Below are positions 53,651-61,769 of a DNA stretch of 64,000 nt, in pieces (positions within the stretch are counted from its first letter, which is position 1; every line of letters begins with the position of its first letter). The notes beneath the pieces were generated by a model. The model was given only the letters and a program-made list of their open reading frames with translations, was not told where the DNA came from and did not search any database. The stretch covers positions 1 to 64,000 of the forward strand of contig CAZQNQ010000026.1 in NCBI GenBank assembly GCA_964594985.1, read 5' to 3'. Source of the stretch: JADLHS01 sp964594985 (lineage in GTDB: Bacteria; Verrucomicrobiota; Verrucomicrobiia; Limisphaerales; JADLHS01). The position numbers were made by a program, and so were the translations under genes.

Positions 53651-53727
53651 GGTAGGGCGCGTCACTCCGTGCGCGCCGGTCCTTGCGGACGGCCACCAGC
53701 GGCGCGCACGGAGTGACGCGCCCTACC
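53651..53727. repeat. Palindromic repeat family C, intergenic copy 3
   Basis: ggtagggcgcgtcactccgt and the inverse acggagtgacgcgccctacc make a nearly perfect 77-bp palindrome between proC and the methyltransferase gene. Siblings are at 16615-16693 and, in frame, at 33091-33165. Confidence 0.88.
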
Positions 53728-53763
53728 AGTCGTTGGAACTTTTGACAGCGACAAGAATTTTCC

Positions 53764-54522
53764 ATGCTGACTCCGACACAACGCTTCTCCAACCGGGTTG
53801 ACAACTATATCCGCTATCGTCCCAGTTACCCGCGTGAGGTCGTGGAGTTGTTGCGTGCTGAGTGCGGGTTGACTTCAAGCGCCATCGTCGCCGACATCGG
53901 CTCGGGCACAGGCAAGCTCACGGAACTTCTCCTGCCGCACGCGAAGCAGGTCTTCGCTATCGAGCCAAATCAGGAAATGCGCGAGGCGGGCGAGCGGTTG
54001 CTGAAGGCGCATCCCAACTTCACCAGCGTCAACGGCACGGCGGAAGCCACGACTTTGTCCGATCGTTCGGTGGATCTGATCGTCGCCGGGCAGGCATTCC
54101 ACTGGTTTGATCGCGAACGCACGAAAGCTGAGTTCCAACGCATCTTGAAACCCGGCGGTTATGTCGCGCTGATCTGGAATGATCGGCAAGTGGACTCCAC
54201 GCCGTTTCTCGTCGCTTACGAAGCACTCTTGCGCAGTCTGGGGACGGATTACGAGCAGGTGAATCATCGGAACATTGACGCGGGGAAGTTGCGGCAGTTT
54301 TTTGGATGTTCACCGCAGACGAGGTCGTTTCCTTACGAGCAGCCGTTTGATTTTGCCGGGTTGAAGGGGCGGTTGCTGTCGTCGTCTTACGCCCCGGCGG
54401 AAGGCGAGCCGGGTTGCGAGGTCATGCTGGCGAAGCTGCGTACAATCTTTGATGCGCATCAGCAAGACGGGCAGGTGGCTTTCCGCTACGACACAGTGGT
54501 TTACTTTGAGCGGCTGATGTGA
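53764..54522 (+). CDS. SAM-dependent methyltransferase, class I
   Basis: The 252-aa Rossmann protein opens TPTQRFSNRVDNYIRYRPSY, then has motif I VADIGSGTGKLTELLLPHA, AIEPNQEMREAGERLL and the motif VAGQAFHWFDRERTKAEFQR with RILKPGGYVALIWND. The FHWFD word is typical of the group that includes trans-aconitate and TAM-like methyltransferases, so a small acidic acceptor is possible; the substrate is otherwise open. It stands alone between the family C repeat and the AI-2E-type transporter gene. Confidence 0.87.
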   Translation: MLTPTQRFSNRVDNYIRYRPSYPREVVELLRAECGLTSSAIVADIGSGTGKLTELLLPHAKQVFAIEPNQEMREAGERLLKAHPNFTSVNGTAEATTLSDRSVDLIVAGQAFHWFDRERTKAEFQRILKPGGYVALIWNDRQVDSTPFLVAYEALLRSLGTDYEQVNHRNIDAGKLRQFFGCSPQTRSFPYEQPFDFAGLKGRLLSSSYAPAEGEPGCEVMLAKLRTIFDAHQQDGQVAFRYDTVVYFERLM

Positions 54523-54615
54523 AAGGCTTCTGTCGTCGCGTCCGGCTACAATCTACCCGCGAAATTTCCATTGTGTGCCGGCGCGAAAGCCGGAAAACTC
54601 CGCTCACTTGAACGC

Positions 54616-55863
54616 ATGAACATGCCCCCTCCCACCGAAAAACAGGCGCGGCTCATCTGGCTCGCGGTCACCGGTCTGGCCATCGCCGCCATCGTGGCGC
54701 TCATCGTGATGCTCGTGCGGGGGTTGGGGCAGGTGCTGGATGTGTTGTCGCCGGTGATCTGGCCGCTGGCGGTGGCGGGCGTGCTCGCCTGTCTGCTTGA
54801 TCCGGTGGTGGATTTTCTGGAGCGCAAGAAAGTGCCGCGCACCCGGGCCATCGTGGTGGTGTTTGCTTTGGCGCTGGTGATTGTCGTGGGCTTGGCGGCG
54901 AGCATCGTGCCGCAACTGGTCGTGGAAGCCCAGCAACTGGCGCAAAAGTCCGGCGAGCTGACGCAGAAACTGCCGGAGAAGGCGGCGGAGTTGGCCGCAA
55001 ACCCACCCAAATGGCTGCCCAAGCGCGGCGCGGATCTGCTCAAAACCCTGAGTGGCCTGGCCCACAACTCAGAGACCAATGCGCTGTCTGTGCTTGCGCC
55101 TTCGGACACGGCCACCAACGTCGCGCCACCGGTGGAACTGATGATGGCGCCGATGGATGCCGCGCCCGATCACAATTCCATCGCGGACTACTTCGCCCGG
55201 TTGCTGCCGCGTTTCGGCGAATGGTTGCGGCAGGTCATGGGTTTCGTGGGCTCGGTCTTCGGGGTCATCGCGGGGCTCGCGCTCGTGCCGATTTACGCCT
55301 TCTATTTTTTGTTGGAAAAGCAGGGTATCAACAAACAATGGCGCGACTATTTGCCGGTGCAGGATTCCAAGTTCAAGGATGAAGCCGTCTTCGTCATCAA
55401 CTCCATCAACGAATACATCGTGGCGTTTTTCCGCGGCCAGGTGCTGGTGGCCATGTGCGATGGCGTGCTTTATACGATCGGGTTTCTATTGATCGGGCTG
55501 CCGTATGCGTTGCTGCTTGGAGTGCTGGCCACGTGTCTGACGATCATCCCATTCCTCGGTGCCATTACGACCTGTGTCTCGGCGCTGGTCATTGCGGTGG
55601 TGGCTTTTGGCGACTGGCAACATCCGGCGCTGGTCATGGCGGTGTTCGTCGTGGTGCAGGCACTGGAGGGGACGGTGATCCAACCCAAGATCATGGGCGA
55701 CCGCGTCGGCTTGCATCCCGCGACCATCATCATCGCGTTGATGGTCGGCACAACCCTGCTGGGCGGCATCCTCGGCGGTATCCTGGCCATCCCGCTGGCG
55801 GCGGTGTTGCGGGTGGTGATGGCGCGTTATGTCTGGCGCAAGCCGCTGGCGCAACCGGGCTGA
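54616..55863 (+). CDS. AI-2E family transporter (PerM/YdiK-like)
   Basis: The 415-aa membrane protein has about eight spans, with the family pattern: ARLIWLAVTGLAIAAIVALI, the large soluble loop (about 90-210), LPYALLLGVLATCLTIIPFL and the conserved QPKIMGDRVGLHPATIIIAL. The family covers AI-2 exporters and Na+/H+ antiporter-like members, so the substrate is not fixed. The start is the ATG at 54616; the next gene follows after 60 bp in the same direction. Confidence 0.88.
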   Translation: MNMPPPTEKQARLIWLAVTGLAIAAIVALIVMLVRGLGQVLDVLSPVIWPLAVAGVLACLLDPVVDFLERKKVPRTRAIVVVFALALVIVVGLAASIVPQLVVEAQQLAQKSGELTQKLPEKAAELAANPPKWLPKRGADLLKTLSGLAHNSETNALSVLAPSDTATNVAPPVELMMAPMDAAPDHNSIADYFARLLPRFGEWLRQVMGFVGSVFGVIAGLALVPIYAFYFLLEKQGINKQWRDYLPVQDSKFKDEAVFVINSINEYIVAFFRGQVLVAMCDGVLYTIGFLLIGLPYALLLGVLATCLTIIPFLGAITTCVSALVIAVVAFGDWQHPALVMAVFVVVQALEGTVIQPKIMGDRVGLHPATIIIALMVGTTLLGGILGGILAIPLAAVLRVVMARYVWRKPLAQPG

Positions 55864-55923
55864 CGCCTGCAAAAACTCAATGGACTTCGCTCCGCGAGCC
55901 GATAGACTCGCGCGACCAAATTT

Positions 55924-56211
55924 ATGAAGAACAACGGAATGACCACCATTTTGAACTGGGCCTTGCTGGCCGGGGCCGTCGCCCTGCTGGTGGGCGGCAT
56001 CAAGTATTACAACAAGACCAAGACCGTGCGGACCTATCAGGTGATGATCGGTCAGGCCAGCAGTTTGCAACAGACCGAGCAGGTCGTGCGCAATCTGCTC
56101 GCCGAAAGTGTCGAATACGGCAAGACCAATTCCAGCATCAAACCTGTGCTGGAGGCGATTTTGGAAAAACCGGCCGCCAAGCCCGCCGCGTCCGCTCCTC
56201 TCAAGAAATAA
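55924..56211 (+). CDS. Small membrane protein, 95 aa
   Basis: One membrane span (ILNWALLAGAVALLVGGIKY, residues about 9-28) is followed by a helical cytoplasmic segment (ASSLQQTEQVVRNLLAESVE) and an Ala/Pro/Lys tail. No known family. It lies between the transporter and another single-span protein with the same Ala/Pro/Lys-rich end, so the three probably form one transcript that ends at 56707-56735. Confidence 0.72.
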   Translation: MKNNGMTTILNWALLAGAVALLVGGIKYYNKTKTVRTYQVMIGQASSLQQTEQVVRNLLAESVEYGKTNSSIKPVLEAILEKPAAKPAASAPLKK

Positions 56212-56223
56212 CCTGAAATTTTT

Positions 56224-56682
56224 ATGAGCGATTTGATCAATACTCCCAGTTCCACCGCTCCGACAACGCCCGCGTCCAGTGCGTCCGAGGTGGCGGAACT
56301 GAAAGCCACCTGCACCGCCCTGGAATCCCAGACCCACACCTTGCGTGTGGTGCTGTTGATCATTGTCGGGGTCCTCACCGTCTTCTTCTGGCGGGAGGCT
56401 GGATTCAACGGCGCGCTGGCCACCGGCATGCAACCGCAGATCGCGCAGATCAGCCAGTTCGTCGCGCAATTGGAGAAGCAGGGCAGTTCTTTTGAGAAAC
56501 AGGTGCAGGCCCTGCAAGGCGTGGCCCAACGCCTGGCGGAATACGGTAAAGCGCATCCCGACTATGCGCAGCAAGTGCTCGCCAAGTATGGCATCAATGT
56601 CGCCGCCGCGGCTCCCGCTCCGGCCGCCCTGCCGGTCGCCAAACCGGCGGCGGCTCCGGCCCCCGCTCCAGCGAAGAAGTAA
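56224..56682 (+). CDS. Single-span membrane protein with coiled coil, 152 aa
   Basis: A soluble N-terminus with a predicted coil (VAELKATCTALESQTHTLRV) leads into a membrane span (VVLLIIVGVLTVFFW). A second helical region follows (FVAQLEKQGSSFEKQVQALQ, GVAQRLAEYGKAHPDYAQQV), and the protein ends in a Pro/Ala-rich tail (PAAAPAPAPAKK). The gap to the preceding gene is 12 bp, so co-translation is likely. No function can be named. Confidence 0.75.
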   Translation: MSDLINTPSSTAPTTPASSASEVAELKATCTALESQTHTLRVVLLIIVGVLTVFFWREAGFNGALATGMQPQIAQISQFVAQLEKQGSSFEKQVQALQGVAQRLAEYGKAHPDYAQQVLAKYGINVAAAAPAPAALPVAKPAAAPAPAPAKK

Positions 56683-56706
56683 GCGCGTCTTGATCGGATT
56701 TAGAAT

Positions 56707-56735
56707 GCGGCGGGATTTTCCCGCCGCGTTTTTTT
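56707..56735 (+). terminator. Rho-independent terminator
   Basis: The stem gcggcggga / tcccgccgc with a short TTT loop is followed by GTTTTTTT. It lies about 25 bases after the stop of the 152-aa gene. Confidence 0.92.
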
Positions 56736-56759
56736 GGTTTATGGCGGGTAATCGTGGCA

Positions 56760-57252
56760 CGAAGCGGGTTGGTGCAACGACTGCCCTCACCCCGGCCTCT
56801 CCCCCAGGAGAGGGGGAAGCTTCCGCCGTCGTTCTGAAAAACCTGCGACTGGATTGGCGGAGCGAACGATCGAAGCGAGAAGCGCATTCAACCCGAAATC
56901 CGAAGTTGACGTGCGGCAATAGGCGTAGGGCAGGCTTTCCAGCCTGCCAGTGCGGGCGACTTTCCAGTCGCCCGGTTCGAGGAACACCGGACTGGAAAGT
57001 CCGGTGCATCGGCAGGCTGGAAAGCCTGCCCTACGGGCGCTACGGCTCCCTTCAGCTTCGGAGTTCGGGTTCAATGGTTGTTCCTTCTCCCCGGGGAGAG
57101 GGTCAGGGTGAGGGCGAGCGTCACACCATTAACAGATTCAGCGAACCCACGACAAACGTCGAAGCCGCGTTCTCTTTTTGCCGGCCAGCATTGCGAAAGC
57201 GGCGTCTCAATCTGCTTCCCTTTCGCGGCCTATCTCACTAACTTCCCGCCCC
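56760..57252. repeat. Composite repeat region (family B copy 3, 56925-57034, plus family A relatives)
   Basis: The long palindrome pairs gtagggcaggctttccagcc with ggctggaaagcctgccctac and holds the same inner hairpins as copies 1 and 2. Outside it the words aacccgaaatccgaagttg and cttcggagttcgggttc form a second inverse pair, as around copy 1. Relatives of family A flank all of this (ccctcaccccggcctctccc at about 56785; ggagagggtcagggtgaggg at 57095). No gene is supported. Confidence 0.82.
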
Positions 57253-57945
57253 ATGGAATTTCTGAAGAAGCTCATTGATATCGTGCTGCACATGAGCAAG
57301 CACCTGGAAGAACTCGTCGCGCAATTCGGCCCGTGGCTGTATGTCATCTTGTTCCTCATCGTCTTCTGCGAAACCGGCCTGGTCGTAACGCCGTTTCTGC
57401 CCGGTGACTCGTTGCTGTTCGCGGTGGGTGCCCTGGCGGCGATCACCCCCCAGCCCGGGGCGTTCGGTTTGAACATCTGGGTTTTGCTCATCACCCTGAT
57501 CATCGCGGCCATCCTCGGCGACTCCGTGAATTATTGGATTGGAAAGATGTTCGGTAATAAATTACCGCAGAAATTTCCCCGGCTGATCAAACCCCAGCAC
57601 CTCCAGAAAACCCACGATTTCTACGAACGCTACGGCGGCAAGACCATCATCATCGCGCGCTTCGTGCCCATCGTGCGCACCTTCGCCCCGTTCGTGGCGG
57701 GCATCGGCAAGATGACTTACTCGCGCTTCATGGCTTTCAATGTGAGCGGGGCCTTGCTCTGGATCGGGCTGCTGCTGCCGGCGGGATATTTTTTCGGGAA
57801 TCTTCCGTGGGTGAAGAAAAACTTCTCCGTCGTCGTGTTGGCGATCATCATCCTGTCCATTCTGCCAGCAGTGATTGAATTTCTGCGCGAACGCAGCCGC
57901 CTGAAGCGTGAGGCCAGCAGCGCGGCAGAGCCGAACAAGCCTTGA
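57253..57945 (+). CDS. DedA-family membrane protein
   Basis: The 230-aa DedA/SNARE-associated protein has about five spans and the family words PFLPGDSLLFAVGALAAI with ETGLVVTPFLPGD, and IIARFVPIVRTFAPFVAGIG with RYGGKTIII before it. The Arg in RFVPIVRT is the conserved residue needed for function in E. coli DedA homologues. The family moves or flips undecaprenyl phosphate or polar lipids and keeps membrane charge. The start is the ATG at 57253 (MEFLKKL); longer frames run into repeat DNA. Confidence 0.9.
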   Translation: MEFLKKLIDIVLHMSKHLEELVAQFGPWLYVILFLIVFCETGLVVTPFLPGDSLLFAVGALAAITPQPGAFGLNIWVLLITLIIAAILGDSVNYWIGKMFGNKLPQKFPRLIKPQHLQKTHDFYERYGGKTIIIARFVPIVRTFAPFVAGIGKMTYSRFMAFNVSGALLWIGLLLPAGYFFGNLPWVKKNFSVVVLAIIILSILPAVIEFLRERSRLKREASSAAEPNKP

Positions 57946-57956
57946 CCGACAGAACA

Positions 57957-58050
57957 TTGAACAGGAGCAAACGGAGGTAACAGAGAACGAAGCGGTCTTT
58001 GTTGCGGGTCTGAAAATATGCTGCTGTTCCTCTGTTCCCTCCTGTTCAAC
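57957..58050. repeat. Inverted repeat between the convergent DedA and tsaB genes
   Basis: ttgaacaggagcaaacggag with gtaacagagaac on the left, and the inverse gttcctctgttccctcctgt on the right, ending ttcaa, make a long imperfect hairpin with a 36-base centre. It may terminate both genes. Confidence 0.8.
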
Positions 58051-58059
58051 AGTTCGAGA

Positions 58060-58791
58060 TCAGTCTTCCAGCGCAAAGGGCAGGGGGCGCGAAGGCGGCG
58101 CTTTGGCGAACGTCGTCTCGCGCAGGTAGATCGGGTCCAGCTTTTCCCCCGGCAGGAAATCCGATCGCGTGGATGCCAAGCGCGCCAGTGTCGCGGCTTG
58201 GGGAAAAACAATCCTGCCGTGCGGAAACCACCGCGTCACTTCCGGTCCGATGAGTTGATCGCCGGCGCGTTCACGTTCTTCTACTTCGGCGCGTGAAGCC
58301 AGCCGCAGCGGTGCGGTTTCCCGGGCGCTGCCGTTCTGAACTTCGTAGCTCGCGAGATAAAACTCCCCGCGCTGTGCATCAATCACCACGCTGAACTGCC
58401 CGGGAGCGCCAGCATCTTGCTGGCGAGTTTCAGGCAGGCCACGTCTCGCCGGCCAGAGGCCGGCGCTCCCGGGGCTGACCGCCGCTTGCGCCGCGATACA
58501 TGCCACGCTGCTGACGCCGAGCAATTTCACGCCGGTGGCGAGTTGCCAACCTTGTGCCAGCGAAACCGCCACGCGGATGCCCGTGTAAGAACCTGGCCCG
58601 AGCCCGATCGCAAGACATTCGATGACTTCCCGTTCCAATCCAGCTTGGCGTAGCGCTGCTTCAATGAGCGCGAACGGCTTCATGTCGCGACCAAGAGATG
58701 AATCCAAAACCTCACGTGCCATCGCATCCGGGGCGGTCAACACGGCCACGCTGCGTTGCGGCGAACTGAAATCAAGCGCCAGTATCTTCAT
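58060..58791 (-). CDS. tsaB: tRNA threonylcarbamoyladenosine biosynthesis protein TsaB, with in-frame repeat
   Basis: The 243-aa ASKHA-fold protein helps TsaD make t6A at position 37 of ANN-decoding tRNAs. Family words are ILALDFSSPQRSVAVL, LAIGLGPGSYTGIRVAVSLA and a later VVIDAQRGEFYLASYE. Between the two, about residues 107-131 are encoded by a palindromic repeat (58401-58472), a stretch other TsaB proteins lack. The start ATG at 58791 gives MKILALD; a TTG six bases up is an alternative. It overlaps the tsaE 3' end by 20 bases, so the two are coupled. Confidence 0.9.
   Translation of the reverse strand: MKILALDFSSPQRSVAVLTAPDAMAREVLDSSLGRDMKPFALIEAALRQAGLEREVIECLAIGLGPGSYTGIRVAVSLAQGWQLATGVKLLGVSSVACIAAQAAVSPGSAGLWPARRGLPETRQQDAGAPGQFSVVIDAQRGEFYLASYEVQNGSARETAPLRLASRAEVEERERAGDQLIGPEVTRWFPHGRIVFPQAATLARLASTRSDFLPGEKLDPIYLRETTFAKAPPSRPLPFALED
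58401..58472. repeat. In-frame palindromic repeat inside tsaB
   Basis: cgggagcgccagcatcttgc and the inverse-type word gccggccagaggccggcgct with a closing cccgg frame the element; its arms form a GC-rich hairpin. The related intergenic word gcctgggagcgccagc occurs at 40232 and 63942. Confidence 0.85.
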
Positions 58792-59233
58792 AAACAATCC
58801 GCCGCTGCGTTTCGCTCAATACTTCGATCCTGACCGAGCGGACTTGGCCGCGCTCATTCGATGTTGGACGTTGGATGTTGAGCGTTGGATGTTGTCCTTC
58901 ATAAAGGCGTTCGGCCCATTCGATCACCGTCACGCCATCCGGTTGCAAAAACTCCTCGATGCCCGCGCTGTGGATCTGCTCGGGCGTCTCAAGCCGATAG
59001 AGATCGAGGTGAAATAGTCTCAGCCGTCCGCCGCTGTATTCGTTCACCAACGTGAACGTTGGCGAGTGGATGCGCGACGTCACCCCCAGTCCCCGCGCGA
59101 GGCCGCGCACCAGTTGCGTCTTGCCCGCGCCGAGGTCGCCGCTCAAGGCGATGACCAGACCACGCTGGGCGACGCGGCCCCATTGTTCGCCGAGTGTTTC
59201 CGTGTCCGCCGGGCTATGCGAAAGAAATTCCAT
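58772..59233 (-). CDS. tsaE: tRNA threonylcarbamoyladenosine biosynthesis ATPase TsaE, with in-frame repeat
   Basis: The 153-aa P-loop protein powers the TsaBDE complex. Walker A is SGDLGAGKTQ (31-40), with the switch-like SPTFTLVNEYSGG, LFHLDLYRL and the Walker B-like VIEWAERL (103-110). After WAERL the C-terminal strand is delayed by about a dozen residues (near 114-126) encoded by the family D repeat at 58856-58894. The start is the ATG at 59233 (MEFLSHSP); the open frame upstream of it lacks TsaE character. It overlaps tsaB by 20 bases. Confidence 0.9.
   Translation of the reverse strand: MEFLSHSPADTETLGEQWGRVAQRGLVIALSGDLGAGKTQLVRGLARGLGVTSRIHSPTFTLVNEYSGGRLRLFHLDLYRLETPEQIHSAGIEEFLQPDGVTVIEWAERLYEGQHPTLNIQRPTSNERGQVRSVRIEVLSETQRRIVYEDTGA
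58856..58894. repeat. In-frame family D repeat inside tsaE
   Basis: attcgatgttggacgttgga and tgagcgttggatgttg use the same words as the intergenic palindrome at 5360-5456. Here only one arm is present, and the frame is kept. Confidence 0.85.
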
Positions 59234-59283
59234 GCAGCGGGGAAGGCCAGGGGCGGGTTGGAGGCAGGTTAAACCGGCGCGAG

Positions 59284-59859
59284 TTAATTGGAAAAAAACG
59301 CGGCCAGATCGAGGGTAAACTCCGGCACCGCCCGGCTGGTCAATTGTCCGCCCGGGCCGTGGGTGGTGCCTGCGGCGAACGTGCCGTCGTCCGCAAGCCG
59401 ATAGACTTCGATTTGTTTTTGCTCGCCCAAAACGAGCCAGCACTCCTTCACACCCGCCGTCGCGTAGGCGGGGAGTTTGGAGCGATCGTATTCCGTGCTC
59501 GTAATGCAAATCTCGATGACCAGCTCCGCCGTGTGCGGATGGTCAGTGCGGAAATCCTCGATGGTCCCCGGGACCACGGCCAGGTCCGGTTCCGGCTCCG
59601 ACTCGCCGCAAGTGAGCGGTTGTTCGCTGCGCACGAGGCATTTGGTGGATACGGCGCGCAGCAGGATTTGCAGCAGTTTTTGGAGCAGGTAGCAGTGGAA
59701 CGGGGATTTGGGCATTTTGCGATAGACGAACCCATACAACAGTTCGGTGTTTTGGGGAATGAGTCCGGCCTCGCCCAACGCCCGATATGCCGCCACCGAC
59801 AACGGCCAAAGCGGCGCGTTGGTCAGGGGCATGCGCTGGGGCTCAACCGTTTTTATCAT
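59284..59859 (-). CDS. Uma2-family (DUF820) putative restriction-endonuclease-like protein
   Basis: The 191-aa protein has the PD-(D/E)XK-like core of the Uma2/DUF820 family: GESEPEPDLAVVPG with the acidic cluster, ELVIEICITSTEYDRSKLPA (Glu and Lys) and the closing AGVKECWLVLGEQKQIEVYR. The family is very common in Cyanobacteria and Planctomycetota-like genomes; nuclease activity is predicted but unproven. It is not next to a restriction or modification gene. The start is the ATG at 59859. Confidence 0.88.
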   Translation of the reverse strand: MIKTVEPQRMPLTNAPLWPLSVAAYRALGEAGLIPQNTELLYGFVYRKMPKSPFHCYLLQKLLQILLRAVSTKCLVRSEQPLTCGESEPEPDLAVVPGTIEDFRTDHPHTAELVIEICITSTEYDRSKLPAYATAGVKECWLVLGEQKQIEVYRLADDGTFAAGTTHGPGGQLTSRAVPEFTLDLAAFFSN

Positions 59860-59904
59860 GGCAAAACTCTAACGCGGTTTGGGGGTATCGCAAGACTGGA
59901 ATCC

Positions 59905-60837
59905 CTATGAAAAATGAACGTAGCCATGAGCCGTGAGCGGGCGGACGCCGGTTTGATCGCGCAACCGGATGCCTTCGCCCGCAATGATCTTGCCGATGCA
60001 ACTGAGTTTCACTCCGGGAAACTGTTTCTTCCACGCGTCGAGCACCGGCACGGCGGTCTTGCTGGCGACGGTGAACAGCAGTTCAAAATCCTCGCCATCG
60101 GTGAGCGCGGCCACGAACACCGGTTTCGCTGCATCGCCGCGCTTGGCGATTTCCTTCGCCGCGCGACTGATCGGGATGGCGGACTTGAGCAGTTCCGCAC
60201 TGACCTTGCTGGCGCGCAGGAGGTGTGGCAGGTCGCCGGCCAGACCGTCGCTCACGTCCATCATCGCGTGAATCTCAAAATTCTCCGCAAGCCAGCGGGC
60301 TTCGACGAGGCGGGGAGCAAAATCCAGATGCTTGCCTTTGATCGAACCACCCAGTTCACCGGTGACGAAGAGAGCGTCGCCGACCTTCGTGCCGGAGCGC
60401 AGAAGTGCCTTGCCGCGCGGCACGAAGCCAAGCAGCGAAATGGAGATCAGCACGCGCTCGGGATTCGTCGTCGTTTCGCCGCCGACGATGGCTACGTTGT
60501 GCTCTTTGGCGAGCGCGTTCATGCCGGCGTAGATTTTTTCCACGAAGGCCACGTCAAATTTTCGGGGCAAAGCAATCGTGACAAGCGCGGCGGTGGGCGT
60601 GCCGGCCATCGCGGCGATGTCGCTCAAGCAGCGGGCCAGCGCTTTGTGACCGATCTTTTCCGGCGGTGTCTCACTGGTGAAATGGATGCCTTCCACGACG
60701 GCGTCGGTCTTGAACAACACCTGCTGACTGAGGCTGCCGCATTCCAACACCGCACAATCATCGCCTGCGCCGACCACGACGGCGTGATTGGTCGGCAGCG
60801 AGCGGGTGAGGCGGGCGATGAGTTCAAACTCGTTCAT
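59905..60837 (-). CDS. thiL: Thiamine-monophosphate kinase
   Basis: The 310-aa protein makes thiamine diphosphate from thiamine phosphate and ATP, the last step of the pathway. Family words are VVGAGDDCAVLE with FKTDAVVEGIHF near the N-terminus, ALARCLSDIAAMAGTP, IVGGETTTNP, and MMDVSDGLAGDLPHLL. It belongs to the PurM/ThiL ATP-binding fold. The start overlaps the CPBP protease stop as ATGA, so the two are co-translated, though a functional link is not obvious. The length is normal. Confidence 0.94.
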   Translation of the reverse strand: MNEFELIARLTRSLPTNHAVVVGAGDDCAVLECGSLSQQVLFKTDAVVEGIHFTSETPPEKIGHKALARCLSDIAAMAGTPTAALVTIALPRKFDVAFVEKIYAGMNALAKEHNVAIVGGETTTNPERVLISISLLGFVPRGKALLRSGTKVGDALFVTGELGGSIKGKHLDFAPRLVEARWLAENFEIHAMMDVSDGLAGDLPHLLRASKVSAELLKSAIPISRAAKEIAKRGDAAKPVFVAALTDGEDFELLFTVASKTAVPVLDAWKKQFPGVKLSCIGKIIAGEGIRLRDQTGVRPLTAHGYVHFS

Positions 60838-61565
60838 GCCGGTTTCGGTAGGTTGCGGTAGAAATTCTCAGTCAATAAAAACATGCCGAAGTTTATGGCG
60901 TTGAAGGTTGCATGGGCCGTAATTGTTGCCAGCAAATTATCACTCTGTTCGTATAGCCAGGTAAGAACCAATGCGAGCAACATAAACGGTAGCAAGGCCA
61001 CCAGATTGCCGTGAATGACCGCAAACAAGGCTGCGGTTCCCCAGAAGGCGAGGCGGGGGAAGCCGGCGTGTTTGATCGCTGGATAAAGAATACCGCGAAA
61101 GATGAACTCCTCTGCGATTGGCGCTAACAAGACCGCCGTTATTCCCAATGCCACGCGACCGCTCAGGCTCGCAGATGCAAGTATCTCAACGATTTTTTGG
61201 TCAGGAGTTTCGATATGGAAATGGTCTAGTGATACTGCAATCAGCCATTTGAAGCCCAAGCCCACCGGTAAAAACAGGATGGCGGTCAGGACGCCTAGCC
61301 AGATTGCTTTCTTTTGGTCGTTTCTAAAACCAAACATGTTGCTCCAACTCGTCTCATGTTCACGAACGAGCTGCCAGACAAACACAAGGGTTGCGCATTG
61401 AAAACAAAGCAGTGTGAGAACTGTCTGCCAGATACTGGATTTGGTTGCGGCGTTGTAATGATTACTCACCAGCGCCGTCAGAAAAGAGCCGACACAGACG
61501 CAAAGAAAGATGCTCAACGCACACTTCAATACGGCTTCCAGCTTCCAGTTTTTAGCCGACAACAC
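60834..61565 (-). CDS. CPBP-family intramembrane metalloprotease
   Basis: The 243-aa membrane protein has about seven spans and the CPBP (Abi) motifs: EEFIFRGILYP (the EExxxR motif), AVIHGNLVALLPF (motif His) and ATITAHATFNAINFG (second His). The family includes CAAX-prenyl-like proteases, bacteriocin immunity proteins and MroQ-type regulators. The start is a GTG at 61565; a second in-frame codon is TTG. The stop overlaps thiL by four bases. Confidence 0.87.
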   Translation of the reverse strand: MLSAKNWKLEAVLKCALSIFLCVCVGSFLTALVSNHYNAATKSSIWQTVLTLLCFQCATLVFVWQLVREHETSWSNMFGFRNDQKKAIWLGVLTAILFLPVGLGFKWLIAVSLDHFHIETPDQKIVEILASASLSGRVALGITAVLLAPIAEEFIFRGILYPAIKHAGFPRLAFWGTAALFAVIHGNLVALLPFMLLALVLTWLYEQSDNLLATITAHATFNAINFGMFLLTENFYRNLPKPA

Positions 61566-61769
61566 GGCGACAGTTTAGCGAGCGCGGCGGCGGCGGGCGA
61601 GAATTGGTTTTCCCGGAGCGGCCGGCCGGAATCGTCAGGGGAATGATTGTCAGAGGAATGAACGGCAAGGGAATGTTTTTGGTTTCATTCCCCTGACAAG
61701 CATTCCCCTGACGATGAGTTCGAGATTTCTCTGGATGTTGGTGTCGGGAGCTTGGATGTTTCTTCCGTC
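61566..61769. repeat. Inverted repeat upstream of the YyaL-like gene (61632-61716)
   Basis: tcgtcaggggaatgattgtc and the inverse cattcccctgacgatga, with an inner ttggtttcattcccctgac arm, form a large imperfect hairpin. It uses the same caggggaatg words as repeat family E near 11.7-12.2 kb. The promoter of the next gene overlaps it or lies just after it. Confidence 0.75.

Noticed and set aside
57178..57252. Longer N-terminus for the DedA protein
   Set aside because: The upstream codons encode a Ser/Arg-rich stretch in repeat-derived DNA, while MEFLKKL at 57253 fits the family.
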